Shown here: positions 1-8,244 of the stretch, piece by piece
Layout: each line of letters begins with the position of its first letter
Numbering within the stretch: the stretch's first letter is position 1
NCBI GenBank assembly: GCA_002433025.1
Contig: DJGZ01000060.1
Location: 168,548-232,547 of the forward strand
Origin: Bacteroidales bacterium UBA5833
GTDB lineage: Bacteria; Bacteroidota; Bacteroidia; Bacteroidales; Lentimicrobiaceae
Length of the DNA stretch: 64,000 bases
Direction: 5' to 3'
The notes under the pieces: generated by a model
Seen by the model: the letters and a program-made list of their open reading frames with translations, nothing else
What the model was told of the DNA's origin: nothing
The model's database searches: none
Position numbers and translations under genes: made by a program

Positions 1-267
1 GAAATTTTCGCTGGTAAGCGCGTTGCCTTTGGATTTTTCAAAAATATTATTGGAAACTATCTTCATATCCGGAACCAATTCAGCCCCGCGGGTATCAGGT
101 TTGAACGTCCTTGTGCCGGCAGATAAGTTATAATGCTTTATGTAAACGACGGGTATTTCATTTTCTACCGCCCAATCTATTGACCGGTTAACATTGTCAA
201 TGATTTCTTTGTAATTTTTGGTAATGTCATTTTGAAGGTTAATTACCACTAAAGACTTTTTCTGCAT
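1..267 (-). CDS. Isochorismatase-like cysteine hydrolase (3' end outside window)
   Basis: The first 89 residues of a cysteine hydrolase of the isochorismatase/nicotinamidase superfamily; the rest, including the expected catalytic cysteine, lies beyond the left edge. The N-terminus MQKKSLVVINLQND matches the family's first beta strand, with the catalytic Asp at residue 14. The segment FEKSKGNAL around residue 76 matches the conserved catalytic-Lys region, with Lys78. Family members hydrolyse amides or vinyl ethers through an Asp-Lys-Cys triad; the substrate cannot be told here. No signal peptide is present, so it should be cytoplasmic. The gene lies in an A+T-rich block whose genes are split by palindromic spacers, so it may be accessory. 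Family assignment is good, function is not resolved. Confidence 0.75.
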   Translation of the reverse strand, partial: MQKKSLVVINLQNDITKNYKEIIDNVNRSIDWAVENEIPVVYIKHYNLSAGTRTFKPDTRGAELVPDMKIVSNNIFEKSKGNALTSENF

Positions 268-342
268 TTGATTTCTTTCTTTGTTTTACTTCAATATTCT
301 GTTCCATTGTCCATCGCGCTGTCGCTTGCGGCTCGCGACTAA

Positions 343-448
343 GCCAAACGCTGGCGGGCAGTTTTGAAAATATCTCTTTCCGCCAGCATAATTTCTCAAT
401 AAATGAACAATCTTTCTCCGTATTACCATGCGACCGCTAGCGTTTAGC
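343..448. repeat. Imperfect inverted repeat between two minus-strand genes
   Basis: The 220-base spacer 268-487 contains no gene. It holds two 15-base arms, GCCAAACGCTGGCGG at 343-357 and CCGCTAGCGTTTAGC at 434-448, which are inverted copies matching at 13 of 15 positions. A shorter copy CCGCCAGC at 380-387 can also pair with the left arm, so two alternative folds are possible. What is seen is the symmetry; a recombination-site or mobile-cassette role is only inference from its position between accessory-looking genes. Confidence 0.6.
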
Positions 449-487
449 CTTTGTAGCTTATGTGACCTTAATGTTGATGTTAAATCA

Positions 488-1804
488 CTAATCTTTTATT
501 ATTTTTTTATAATAAGTCCTATTTTCAATATTAACCATTATAAAATACATGCCATTGCTTAGTGCATTTAGTTCCAATTCAATCTGAGTACTATTTACAT
601 TTTCTAAATTGTATAACAATTCACCATTAAAATTAAAGATGTTTAGAGCACCTATCTTTCCCAAATCGGTTGATTCAACAATTATTTTATCGCTTGTCGG
701 CACGGGATAAATATGAATGTTGTGGTCACTATGCTTTTCAAATTCAGATAAACCAGTTAGCCGATTGTTGCAGTATATATTTAAATCACTATCTAACACA
801 TAGATAACAGAATCGCTGGCAATCGAAATTTCAATTAAATTTTTATTTGTTGGTAAATCAATTTCATGCCAGGAACTCCCCATGTCATTTGATTCGATTA
901 AAGTACCATTATTGCCAATGACATATCCAACATTATTCCTAAACTCAGCAGCTCGAAGCGTTTCATTGGTTGGCAAATTAATACATTCCCAATTTTCACA
1001 TCTATCAATGGTTTTATAGAGACATGAATCATTGTCAATTATAAATCCAATTGAATCATTTATAAAATGAATATCCTGAACATCAATATTTTTTGAAAGT
1101 TTTAGGTATTGCCAATTTTGCCAATTCCTGTCAGACCAAAAAATTAACAGGCTATCGTTTTTATTTGCTGTGACAACGCCGATATTTTCATCAAAATAAA
1201 TTCCATTAACTACAGGACCCAGATTTTGGTAATATTCCTGATAAACCAAATGATATTCATTTGTAATTATTATTTCGTTAAAAGATTCGTCCATTGGGTT
1301 AAAATAAACTATTCCCTGATCATAATGATCACCATGATTAATCCAATCAATTAACAATAAACTATCTTCACTTATACTCATGATAAAAAGTGGTGGTTCA
1401 GTAGATATACCAATGTTATTCCCGGAATAATCTATCCCCCTGCACATACCATCATTACATTCAAGTAAATAAGCATTATCTACTTCATAAAATGAAAAAA
1501 CCAATCTGCTATACTGACAACAATTTTGTCCTGTTGTATAAATATGTTCCCAGCTAGCTCCCCAATCTGAACTTTTTAAAAGATATGTCGGATCATAAGT
1601 ACCTGGTCCGCCACAACTTTCAGTCACAGTTATATAACCAATTCTATTGTTTACAAAATCAAAAGAATTATTACCTGGATAAAAACCTATCCCTAAATCC
1701 CATCCACACCCTGAATAATTAACCTGACTAACTTTTTGCCATTGAGCATTTGTCGATAGATAACAAAAAAAAGAAAGAATGATTAGAATATGTTTTAATT
1801 TCAA
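488..1804 (-). CDS. Secreted YCF48-like propeller protein with type IX sorting domain
   Basis: A 438-residue exported protein. Residues 1-20 are a typical signal peptide. The body contains repeats of the YCF48/BNR type, in which an Asp/Gly-x-Gly-x-x-W motif closes a propeller blade; examples are WGASWEHIY near residue 87 and MGSSWHEIDLPT near residue 310. The last 75 residues form a Por secretion C-terminal domain, beginning IYPVPTSDK and ending in a basic KKIIKD tail, so the protein should cross the outer membrane by the type IX system and be attached or released. The region is visibly more A+T-rich than the genes right of 3100, and both sides carry palindromic spacers. The ligand or role is unknown. 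Start chosen because the signal peptide begins at this ATG. Confidence 0.8.
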   Translation of the reverse strand: MKLKHILIILSFFCYLSTNAQWQKVSQVNYSGCGWDLGIGFYPGNNSFDFVNNRIGYITVTESCGGPGTYDPTYLLKSSDWGASWEHIYTTGQNCCQYSRLVFSFYEVDNAYLLECNDGMCRGIDYSGNNIGISTEPPLFIMSISEDSLLLIDWINHGDHYDQGIVYFNPMDESFNEIIITNEYHLVYQEYYQNLGPVVNGIYFDENIGVVTANKNDSLLIFWSDRNWQNWQYLKLSKNIDVQDIHFINDSIGFIIDNDSCLYKTIDRCENWECINLPTNETLRAAEFRNNVGYVIGNNGTLIESNDMGSSWHEIDLPTNKNLIEISIASDSVIYVLDSDLNIYCNNRLTGLSEFEKHSDHNIHIYPVPTSDKIIVESTDLGKIGALNIFNFNGELLYNLENVNSTQIELELNALSNGMYFIMVNIENRTYYKKIIKD

Positions 1805-1880
1805 AATTCAAAATTTTAAATTGAGTTAATATTTTTCATGTGCGCTGACCAGTGTGTTTTGATTTTCTGAAACGGTTGAT

Positions 1881-1987
1881 GGTATGGTGTCGTGCGGGAA
1901 TACGAAGCGATTTCCTATCAGTTTACACCGACTTTTTTTACGAGCCACAAACGCCCGTAAACCTCTGAAACCCGCATACACTATACC
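1881..1987. repeat. Long-armed imperfect inverted repeat in intergenic spacer
   Basis: The 440-base spacer 1805-2244 has no gene before the one ending at 2197. It contains GGTATGGTGTCGTGCGGG at 1881-1898 and the inverted counterpart CCCGCATACACTATACC at 1971-1987, matching over nearly the whole arm with one base indel. About 70 bases separate the arms. Another GC-rich palindrome-rich spacer flanks the next gene at 343-448. The symmetry is seen directly; whether this is a cassette recombination site, a miniature element or an RNA structure is unknown. Confidence 0.6.
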
Positions 1988-2196
1988 ATGAGTTGAACTA
2001 AATCCCGCATACGCAGGATAGCTTGATCAAAAATACGATTCTTTCCGTTATACAGGAATTATTCACAACAAAAATTCTTGAAAATCTAAAGGCTATCGGA
2101 ATTGCAGACTGCTCATATTCCTATTTATTGTACACCGTTTTTTAATTTTCATTCTTTCATAATCCCAGCTTTATCAAGAAATTCACCAATCGAATA

Positions 2197-2757
2197 TCAT
2201 GGTAATCCTTTTTCATAACCCAGTCTATAAAATCCAATCCCTTTATTTTCCGCTTTATTGAAATCTGACTGAATTATCATTGCTTTTTTTATAATCTCAA
2301 AAATAGTCAATTCGCTGTCGGAATCAATTGCGACTCCTTTTTGTAATGCTCCTTTTGGATCATAAGGAACAAGTATAATCCTGTCTGTGCCGATTTTTGC
2401 TCCATTAAAAAAAGAATCGATAAACTTTAGTCCATTTGAATCAATCGAATTCCAGTTAATATCTTTTACTCGACCAAATCGCATAGGCAAATCAGGTCGA
2501 AAATATTTAAATTCAATATCTGTTAATTCTTTAATCTCTATTAAATCAGATTTTAACGCAAATTGGTCAACTGACATTCGATAGAAAATTGATTTGCCTT
2601 TAAAATTGCCTGAAAAAGTCCAGTTATTATCAGACCATTGACAATCATAAAAAACTTCAGAATCATCCAATCCGATAATCCTAAAAAGTCTATTATCAAA
2701 CTCTGTTTTGTATATTCCTCCTATCTTTAATCCAGTATTTATCATTATGAGCGGCAT
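2197..2757 (-). CDS. Hypothetical protein
   Basis: I do not recognise this protein. The likely start is the ATG at 2757 (or the next one at 2745, MINTGLKIG), giving about 186 residues. The frame remains open upstream to 2823 but that extension reads as unstructured, non-conserved sequence. No signal peptide and no membrane segment is visible. The N-terminal part (KIGGIYKTEFDNRLFRIIGLDDSEVFYD) looks like a small beta-barrel opening, similar in style to genes found in bacterial accessory regions. The C-terminal half has a mixed alpha/beta look with an acidic linker. It lies in the A+T-rich accessory-looking block and is flanked by spacers without other genes. Reality as a gene is supported by its length and by clean stop-to-start context only. 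Confidence 0.6.
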   Translation of the reverse strand: MPLIMINTGLKIGGIYKTEFDNRLFRIIGLDDSEVFYDCQWSDNNWTFSGNFKGKSIFYRMSVDQFALKSDLIEIKELTDIEFKYFRPDLPMRFGRVKDINWNSIDSNGLKFIDSFFNGAKIGTDRIILVPYDPKGALQKGVAIDSDSELTIFEIIKKAMIIQSDFNKAENKGIGFYRLGYEKGLP

Positions 2758-3073
2758 TTTTTTAAAATGGTGTACAACGATTGAATACCTGCACAATAGT
2801 ATATATATCCGAATTACCCTCACCCTTTTTGGAGCAGAATTACTTTGCGCTTGCTCACCTCAAATATAACAACTTTTCAAATACCCGGATTTTGCCACAG
2901 GCTTTTTACTTCCAAACCACTTTGTTATTCAGTATAGCCACCGCAAATCTGATTTAACTGCCAAACCGCTTTACCGCCAGATTACACCTGCTTAATCCGC
3001 GAACCTACCATACATGTCACGCTCTTTTCAGCCCTATTGCAGGTATTGATTCATCCATTTTTAGCGGTTATGT

Positions 3074-3100
3074 AAAAAGCCGGAATCCCTCCCGGCTTTT
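3074..3100 (-). terminator. Intrinsic terminator after the acyl/lipid gene series
   Basis: AAAAGCCGG at 3075-3083 and CCGGCTTTT at 3092-3100 form a perfect 9-base-pair stem with an 8-base loop. Read on the minus strand it ends in a T run and lies 22 bases beyond the stop of the hydrolase gene ending at 3122. It is symmetrical enough to work in both directions. Confidence 0.8.
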
Positions 3101-3121
3101 CACACTCCATTAATCAACCAA

Positions 3122-4105
3122 CTATTTCAGAAATTCCCTGATACCATCGTTCACTTCGCCAGATTTTTCGTATTGTACAAAGTGACCTGCTTTCTTTACC
3201 ATCAGCAACCGGCTCCCCCTGATGGCTTTATGGCCGTAAGCGGCAATTCCGGCGGTCTTTCCGGGGTTCAGGAAGCGGTTGGGGATCAGGTTGTCGTTTT
3301 CGCCGAAGATAATAAGTGCCGGCTGGGTGATTTTGTTCAGCACCTCAATCACGGGTTCATCCACCATCCCGTTGACCGATTGCACTACGGCATAACAATA
3401 GTGGTCAAAATCAGCGGCACCGCGCATGGCAATGCGGTCGGTTATCATAAATTCCGCATCGGCGGGCATATTGTAGAAGTTTACGGCCAGGTTGGTCTGT
3501 ATATCTTCGGCGGAAGTATTTTTCACCCCTTCGGAGGTCATCACATTCCTGAACCATTGCTTCTGCCCTTCGGTAAACCTTTCGAATCCCGCCGGGGCAA
3601 TAAGGATAAGACCTTCAACCATTCCGGGATAATTCAGGGCAGCCACCATGGCAATCTGTCCGCCCATGGAATGACCTGCCAGAATGACCTTTTCAAGGCC
3701 GAGTTCTCCGGCAAATTCCTTTACTACCTCAGCATAATAGCTCATCTTACCGCTATGCGGCTGCTTCGATGATTTGCCGTAACCCGGAAGGTCGATGGCG
3801 ATGCAACGGTAGCCGGATTTCAGTCCTTCGATGTTTTTGGTCCAGGCGGGCAGGTAACTCCCCAGTCCGTGGATAAATATGATCACCTTCTCCCCTTTGC
3901 CTTCATCCACGTAAGCGATCTCCGGGCCCGACGGCAGGGTTACTTTTTTTACGGCATAGGGATATTTCAGATCATCCATCTGTTTCAAAGGTTCAAGTTC
4001 AGCATAGGGTCTGAGAAACCCGCCGGACGTCTGCCCCTGCAGGCTGACCTGTCCGGAAATCAGCATTACGGCCATCGCGAAAAGCAGTTTGTGTATATTT
4101 TTCAT
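3122..4105 (-). CDS. Secreted alpha/beta hydrolase
   Basis: A 327-residue alpha/beta-hydrolase-fold enzyme with a signal peptide of about 25 residues ending in LQGQ, so it is exported to the periplasm or beyond. The oxyanion HG motif is at 79-80 (FIHGLGSYLPAW), the nucleophile elbow GHSMGG places Ser146, the acid is probably Asp271 (FGENDN) and the catalytic His is 308 (AGHFVQYE). The set is complete, so the enzyme should be active as an esterase or related hydrolase; the substrate is unknown. It is the last gene of a minus-strand series, 40 bases after an outer-membrane barrel gene and followed by a terminator at 3074-3100. Context with acyl-CoA enzymes suggests an ester or acyl substrate, which is inference. 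Confidence 0.85.
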   Translation of the reverse strand: MKNIHKLLFAMAVMLISGQVSLQGQTSGGFLRPYAELEPLKQMDDLKYPYAVKKVTLPSGPEIAYVDEGKGEKVIIFIHGLGSYLPAWTKNIEGLKSGYRCIAIDLPGYGKSSKQPHSGKMSYYAEVVKEFAGELGLEKVILAGHSMGGQIAMVAALNYPGMVEGLILIAPAGFERFTEGQKQWFRNVMTSEGVKNTSAEDIQTNLAVNFYNMPADAEFMITDRIAMRGAADFDHYCYAVVQSVNGMVDEPVIEVLNKITQPALIIFGENDNLIPNRFLNPGKTAGIAAYGHKAIRGSRLLMVKKAGHFVQYEKSGEVNDGIREFLK

Positions 4106-4145
4106 GTTATCGCATTTTCAGTTTAACACACTTATTGACAGGCTG

Positions 4146-5738
4146 TCAGAACATCAGCCATTTAAATACCACAAAGGCTGTAAATGGGTTATAGGGTCTT
4201 GTGCCTGAAGGGAAACTGCCATTCACGGGTGAGCCATAGGCATCATCGCTGCTTTCGTAGAAATCGCCCAGCCACATATAAGCGCCGTGGAGTTCCAGGC
4301 TCATATAGGTGCCCAGGTTGTAAATGAGGGCGGCATTGGCTTCGGTTCCAAGGTGGTAACCGCCCAGCAGGGGTTTTGCATTGCTGAATGCCAGGGCGGC
4401 TCCTGCCTTGGCGACCAGCTTATTGGGAATAATGCCTCTGGATGCCACCAGGGTTCCTCCCGCCAGACCGTATCCCATATTTGAGATATCGGCCACAGCC
4501 GGCGTGTAGCGGTTGACCACATTGGCATGCGGGAAGAGGATATAGGCACCGCTGCTGATAAAAATGGCCCCGGGTGCGCCCCAGGTATTGGCGGTCATGA
4601 CCCCTGAATATTTCTTATCGTCCAGGCCGTTTTTATCGCCTGTTGTATAAATCAGGTCGAGCTTCACCTGATCGTCGGTAGTTTGTCCGTAACGGTAAGC
4701 GGTTTTGAGATTGGCGCCGAAACCGGAAATGTCAGCACCTTTTTCCCAGCTTCCGTTCTTTTTCACATCGGCCTTACCGAGGTTGTAGTTAAAGAATCCG
4801 GTAACCTGCCACCGGTCCATCATAAAGTCCTGGTTGCGCCCGAAGAAGCCGCCAAGCCAGAAGATATCGGCCTTGTAAGGATTGCTTCCAAACCTGAACT
4901 GGAAAGTTCCGTTGTATTGTGCCAGCATGCTGTTCAATCCCTGCCCGAGTATGGAAACGCCGCCTTTGCCTTCGCTGCGGTCGCGTGCATAATTGGCTGA
5001 TACCCCTGCTTTCCATAGCCTGCTCACCTGCCTTTCGTACATGGCTTCAAACATATTCACATCGTCATCGAGCTGGATATCGTTTTCATAAAGCTTGTAA
5101 AATCCCGCTTTCCAGCGAGAAAAATCCATATCACGGCGGATGGAAACACCCACGGCGTCAGTGCCCCAATAGGCAAGACGATAACCGGTGGTCAGCATTT
5201 TATCAGCCAGCGTCCGGTAAGGATTATACGGGGAATCGAACATGCGCATCAGGCCCATATTGATGGCATAGCCCTTCCAGGGGATCAGTTCCAACTCGAT
5301 ATTCTGGGTCTGTATATTCACCTGGTCCCCCGAAATACCGCCCCCGATATTTCCGCCGGTTCCGTAGGATGCATCGCCCCAGGTCCAGTCAATTTCAAAG
5401 GAAGCCCTGAGGATGGCTTTGCCGTTGAAGAGGTTGGGCTGATAGATAAAGAAAGGGATCAGCCGCTGTTCAACGTAATAGGTCTGGTTGGTATCAGAGG
5501 TGGTGCTGGTGTTTCGTCCGAACAGCCTGCCCACAACCTGGCCTTTGAGAAATTCGCTGGTGGGATAATAATTGGAAGTAACGCCCTGATTGATATAAAA
5601 TGCCAGGAACTGAAATTCCCTGTTTGCTTTCCGGGGCACAGCGGATGTCTGGTAATCGATCAGGGCGGATTGTGCACCAGCCTGAAATGTGAGGGCGGCA
5701 AGCCCCAACATGCATAATGAAAGGTAAATTTTCTTCAT
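4146..5738 (-). CDS. Outer-membrane beta-barrel (porin-like) protein
   Basis: A 530-residue exported protein with a 22-residue signal peptide ending AGAQ. The mature part consists of alternating amphipathic strands rich in Tyr, Trp and Gly and ends with a hydrophobic-aromatic C-terminus (FVVFKWLMF), the usual mark of an outer-membrane beta-barrel recognised by the BAM machinery. I do not recognise a named family; the length suits a 14-18-strand porin. It lies between a lipoprotein gene (5839-6678, separated by a terminator-like hairpin) and a secreted hydrolase gene (40-base gap). By context it may let the substrate of the neighbouring acyl-CoA pathway cross the outer membrane; this is inference. 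Confidence 0.8.
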   Translation of the reverse strand: MKKIYLSLCMLGLAALTFQAGAQSALIDYQTSAVPRKANREFQFLAFYINQGVTSNYYPTSEFLKGQVVGRLFGRNTSTTSDTNQTYYVEQRLIPFFIYQPNLFNGKAILRASFEIDWTWGDASYGTGGNIGGGISGDQVNIQTQNIELELIPWKGYAINMGLMRMFDSPYNPYRTLADKMLTTGYRLAYWGTDAVGVSIRRDMDFSRWKAGFYKLYENDIQLDDDVNMFEAMYERQVSRLWKAGVSANYARDRSEGKGGVSILGQGLNSMLAQYNGTFQFRFGSNPYKADIFWLGGFFGRNQDFMMDRWQVTGFFNYNLGKADVKKNGSWEKGADISGFGANLKTAYRYGQTTDDQVKLDLIYTTGDKNGLDDKKYSGVMTANTWGAPGAIFISSGAYILFPHANVVNRYTPAVADISNMGYGLAGGTLVASRGIIPNKLVAKAGAALAFSNAKPLLGGYHLGTEANAALIYNLGTYMSLELHGAYMWLGDFYESSDDAYGSPVNGSFPSGTRPYNPFTAFVVFKWLMF

Positions 5739-5763
5739 ATCTGGCAGGATATTATCAAATATT

Positions 5764-5816
5764 AAAAAAGGCAGGCCCGGTAATGCCTTCCGGTAAAGTT
5801 GAGCGACCCGGGCCTG
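5764..5816 (-). terminator. Terminator-like hairpin between lipoprotein and barrel genes
   Basis: CAGGCCCGG at 5772-5780 and CCGGGCCTG at 5808-5816 form a perfect 9-base-pair GC-rich stem with a 27-base loop, followed on the minus strand by six Ts (5764-5769). It lies just beyond the stop of the lipoprotein gene ending at 5839. It may end most transcripts there, or lower expression of the two genes further along. Confidence 0.65.
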
Positions 5817-5838
5817 AACCTTTCTGTGAAAAACAGGA

Positions 5839-6678
5839 TTAGTCTATCTTCACGTATGTCTGCACATTCATTACCCCGTATGCGCCGGAGCTGGTGCTGC
5901 CAAAACCGGCGGCAGCCGTGGGAGGCGTAACTCCGACCACGGCGGGCTCAGTCTGGGCAATCTCATATTTCATCATCTGGGGGTCCTGATCCATTACCTG
6001 GAAAATACCAACACTGATCAGCGCGGTGGGTGATGACTGGCTTACGGTGATGTCCCAGATGCCGGTAACCGATGAACGCTGCTGGGTAAAGGTGCCGGTC
6101 AGGGTAGTTTTGGATCCGTCGGCGGTAAACGACTCAACGGTGTAGGTATTGTCTCCCCTGAAGTGGGCATAAAGCGAATCAACGCCGAAAGCAACAAGCA
6201 ACGGAGCCAGGTTGACACCTGATGACTGCCATTTGCCGATGATTCCGATATCGTTCAGATTTGCAGTCCTGCTCTGTGCTGCATCCATGGCAGCGCCTTT
6301 GGCATTGAAAATTGCATTGGCGCCCGAAGGCTTAACGGTCACCACTTCGCTGCCGTTGGCCACGCCGTTGATATCAAGCGTCAGGACCACTTCATTGGTT
6401 CCGGCGGTGTGGGTAACGGTAAAATCCGCCAGGGTCGCGGTACCACCTGCAATGGTTACAGAGAATGCAGCCTTGTCGAGGTTACCGGTCTGGTTATCTG
6501 ATTTGTAAACCGCTTCGCTGAAGACGACGGTGGCTGTTTTATTGTCGTTGGCTACCGCGAAGGCCGCAATAGTGGGCGGATCGCCCTTGTCATCATCTTT
6601 ATCGCAGGCGGTAAAGGAAACAGCACTCATGATCATGCCAAGCATTAAGGCAAGTACGCTCAATTGTTTGTTTTTCAT
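5839..6678 (-). CDS. SbsA-like Ig-domain lipoprotein (paralogue of 14524-15375)
   Basis: A 279-residue lipoprotein. The signal peptide ends in the lipobox FTAC with Cys25, followed by KDDDKGD, an acidic stretch typical of surface-exposed lipoproteins in Bacteroidota. Residues about 33-145 form a bacterial Ig-like domain of the SbsA/SwmB type: a VFSEAVY motif followed by VVLTLDINGVANGSEVVTVKPSGANAIFNAKG. The C-terminal half begins with IIGKWQSSGVNLAPLL, a lipocalin-style GxW opening, and ends in TEPAVVGVTPP and GFGSTSSGAYG. The same architecture and motifs recur in the lipoprotein at 14524-15375. It sits 42 bases after the acyl-CoA ligase gene. A substrate-capture role at the cell surface is plausible but unproven. 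Confidence 0.8.
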   Translation of the reverse strand: MKNKQLSVLALMLGMIMSAVSFTACDKDDDKGDPPTIAAFAVANDNKTATVVFSEAVYKSDNQTGNLDKAAFSVTIAGGTATLADFTVTHTAGTNEVVLTLDINGVANGSEVVTVKPSGANAIFNAKGAAMDAAQSRTANLNDIGIIGKWQSSGVNLAPLLVAFGVDSLYAHFRGDNTYTVESFTADGSKTTLTGTFTQQRSSVTGIWDITVSQSSPTALISVGIFQVMDQDPQMMKYEIAQTEPAVVGVTPPTAAAGFGSTSSGAYGVMNVQTYVKID

Positions 6679-6720
6679 TTTGTTTGAATTTTAGGTTGGT
6701 TTAACAATGAATGGATGTGA

Positions 6721-8244
6721 TTATTGATTTAATGTTGATATTATCCGCAGTTGCTGCCGGTCAATTTTTCCGGCATCGTTCCTGGGTAATTCATCCAGAA
6801 AATGAACGTGTTTCGGAATTTTATATTTTGCCAGTTTGCCCTCGCAGTATGCAAGGACATCCTCTTTTGTCACTGAGAACCCTTCCCTGATCACCACGAA
6901 AGCCATGCCTGATTCCCCCCATTTTTCATCGGGCACTCCGATGATAGCCACTGAATCAATGCCGGGATGGCTGCGGAGCAGGAATTCCACCTCTGCGGGA
7001 TACACATTTTCGGCCCCTGAGATGTACATATTCTTGATCCTGTCCACCACAAACAGAAAGCCTTCTTCATCGCGGCGCATAATATCACCGGTATGAAACC
7101 AGCCATCCCTGATGGTTGCGGCGGTGGCTTCAGGATTCCGCCAGTAACCGGGCGTAACGGTGGGCCCGCTGAGGACCAGTTCTCCCAGTTCTCCGGGGGC
7201 CACTTCATCGCCAGAATCGTTCACAAGTTTCGCCTGATAGTAAAAATTTTCCTTCCCGATGGAGCCGGCTTTGCGGATGGCATCCTGATGGTTGAGGGAA
7301 GTAACGTTGGGTCCCACTTCGGTCAGCCCGTATCCCTGCCGGATAGGCACACCCTTGGCATGCCATTGCCCGATCAGGGGCACAGGCATGGCTTCGCCGC
7401 CAACTACGAAATACCTTATCCTGCTCAGGTCTGCACGGTCGAACAAGGGCGAATCCGACATCATCTTCAGCATGGTCGGCACCGCCCAGAATATTGTAAG
7501 ATTATATTTTTCAAGTGCTTCGAGCACCTTATCTGCATCAAAACTTTTCATAATAAGCGTGTAAGCCCCGTGATGCAGAAAAGGGGTCAGCAGCACATTC
7601 CAGTTGCCGGTATGGAAAGGCGGCGCCAGGTTTACCGAGCGGTCGGCAGAAGTGATGTCGAGGCGTAGCTGGGTATTGAGGCTGTTCCAGAACATCATGC
7701 CGTGGGTGTAAACCGATCCTTTCGGAAAGGCTGTTGTACCGCTGGTGTAGATGATCAATGCCGGGTCGTCATGGGTGGTAACTTGCTGATACTGCTGAGG
7801 GTGATCAATAAACGGTTCACTGCTGAACAATCCGGTCTTCTGCTGCAATACGGCAAGATCGAGCAGATGACTCACCTGCGCGGTGGAGGGAATGTCTTTG
7901 ATCTTATCCCTGAATTTCGGTTCTACGATCAACACGTCGGGATCGCTGTCGTGAATCAGAAAATCTATCTCCCGCGGTGTTAGCCGGTAGTTGAGGGGAA
8001 CCAGAATAATCCCGGTTTTCTGGGCAACGGAAAGCAGAATTACATATTCCAGGCAGTTCTCGGCAAGGATGGCAATGCGGTCGCCCTTTTTTAAAGCAAA
8101 CTCAGCGGTAAGGTAATTTACATATTTGACAGACAGCTGGTTAAGCATTAAAAATGTCAGGCTGCGGCCGGATTCAAATTCTTCCACAGCCACTTTGCCG
8201 GCACTGTATTTTGCCCATTGCAAGGCCCAGTCGTTTGTAATCAT
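6721..8244 (-). CDS. Acyl-CoA synthetase (AMP-forming, ANL family)
   Basis: A 507-residue adenylate-forming ligase that should activate a carboxylic acid with ATP and transfer it to CoA. The P-loop motif YTSGTTAFPKG is at 166-176, the A5 motif YGLTE at 305-309, the A7 motif HTGD at 384-387, the hinge RIKNMYISGAENVYP follows at about 402, and the catalytic Lys is 493 (PRNDAGKI). Length and all core motifs fit the medium/long-chain or aromatic acid group; the substrate cannot be read reliably. No signal peptide, so cytoplasmic. The start ATG overlaps the stop of the upstream symporter by four bases (8241-8244), a strong sign of translational coupling: the symporter probably imports the acid that this enzyme activates. 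Confidence 0.9.
   Translation of the reverse strand: MITNDWALQWAKYSAGKVAVEEFESGRSLTFLMLNQLSVKYVNYLTAEFALKKGDRIAILAENCLEYVILLSVAQKTGIILVPLNYRLTPREIDFLIHDSDPDVLIVEPKFRDKIKDIPSTAQVSHLLDLAVLQQKTGLFSSEPFIDHPQQYQQVTTHDDPALIIYTSGTTAFPKGSVYTHGMMFWNSLNTQLRLDITSADRSVNLAPPFHTGNWNVLLTPFLHHGAYTLIMKSFDADKVLEALEKYNLTIFWAVPTMLKMMSDSPLFDRADLSRIRYFVVGGEAMPVPLIGQWHAKGVPIRQGYGLTEVGPNVTSLNHQDAIRKAGSIGKENFYYQAKLVNDSGDEVAPGELGELVLSGPTVTPGYWRNPEATAATIRDGWFHTGDIMRRDEEGFLFVVDRIKNMYISGAENVYPAEVEFLLRSHPGIDSVAIIGVPDEKWGESGMAFVVIREGFSVTKEDVLAYCEGKLAKYKIPKHVHFLDELPRNDAGKIDRQQLRIISTLNQ

Noticed and set aside
268..2196. CRISPR array or classical integron attC sites in the palindromic spacers
   Set aside because: There are no regularly spaced identical repeats, and the GTTRRRY/RYYYAAC core pair of attC is not present in a convincing form.
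3173..3772. 199-residue plus-strand frame opposite the alpha/beta hydrolase
   Set aside because: It is the antisense of a gene with full catalytic motifs and shows no domain of its own.
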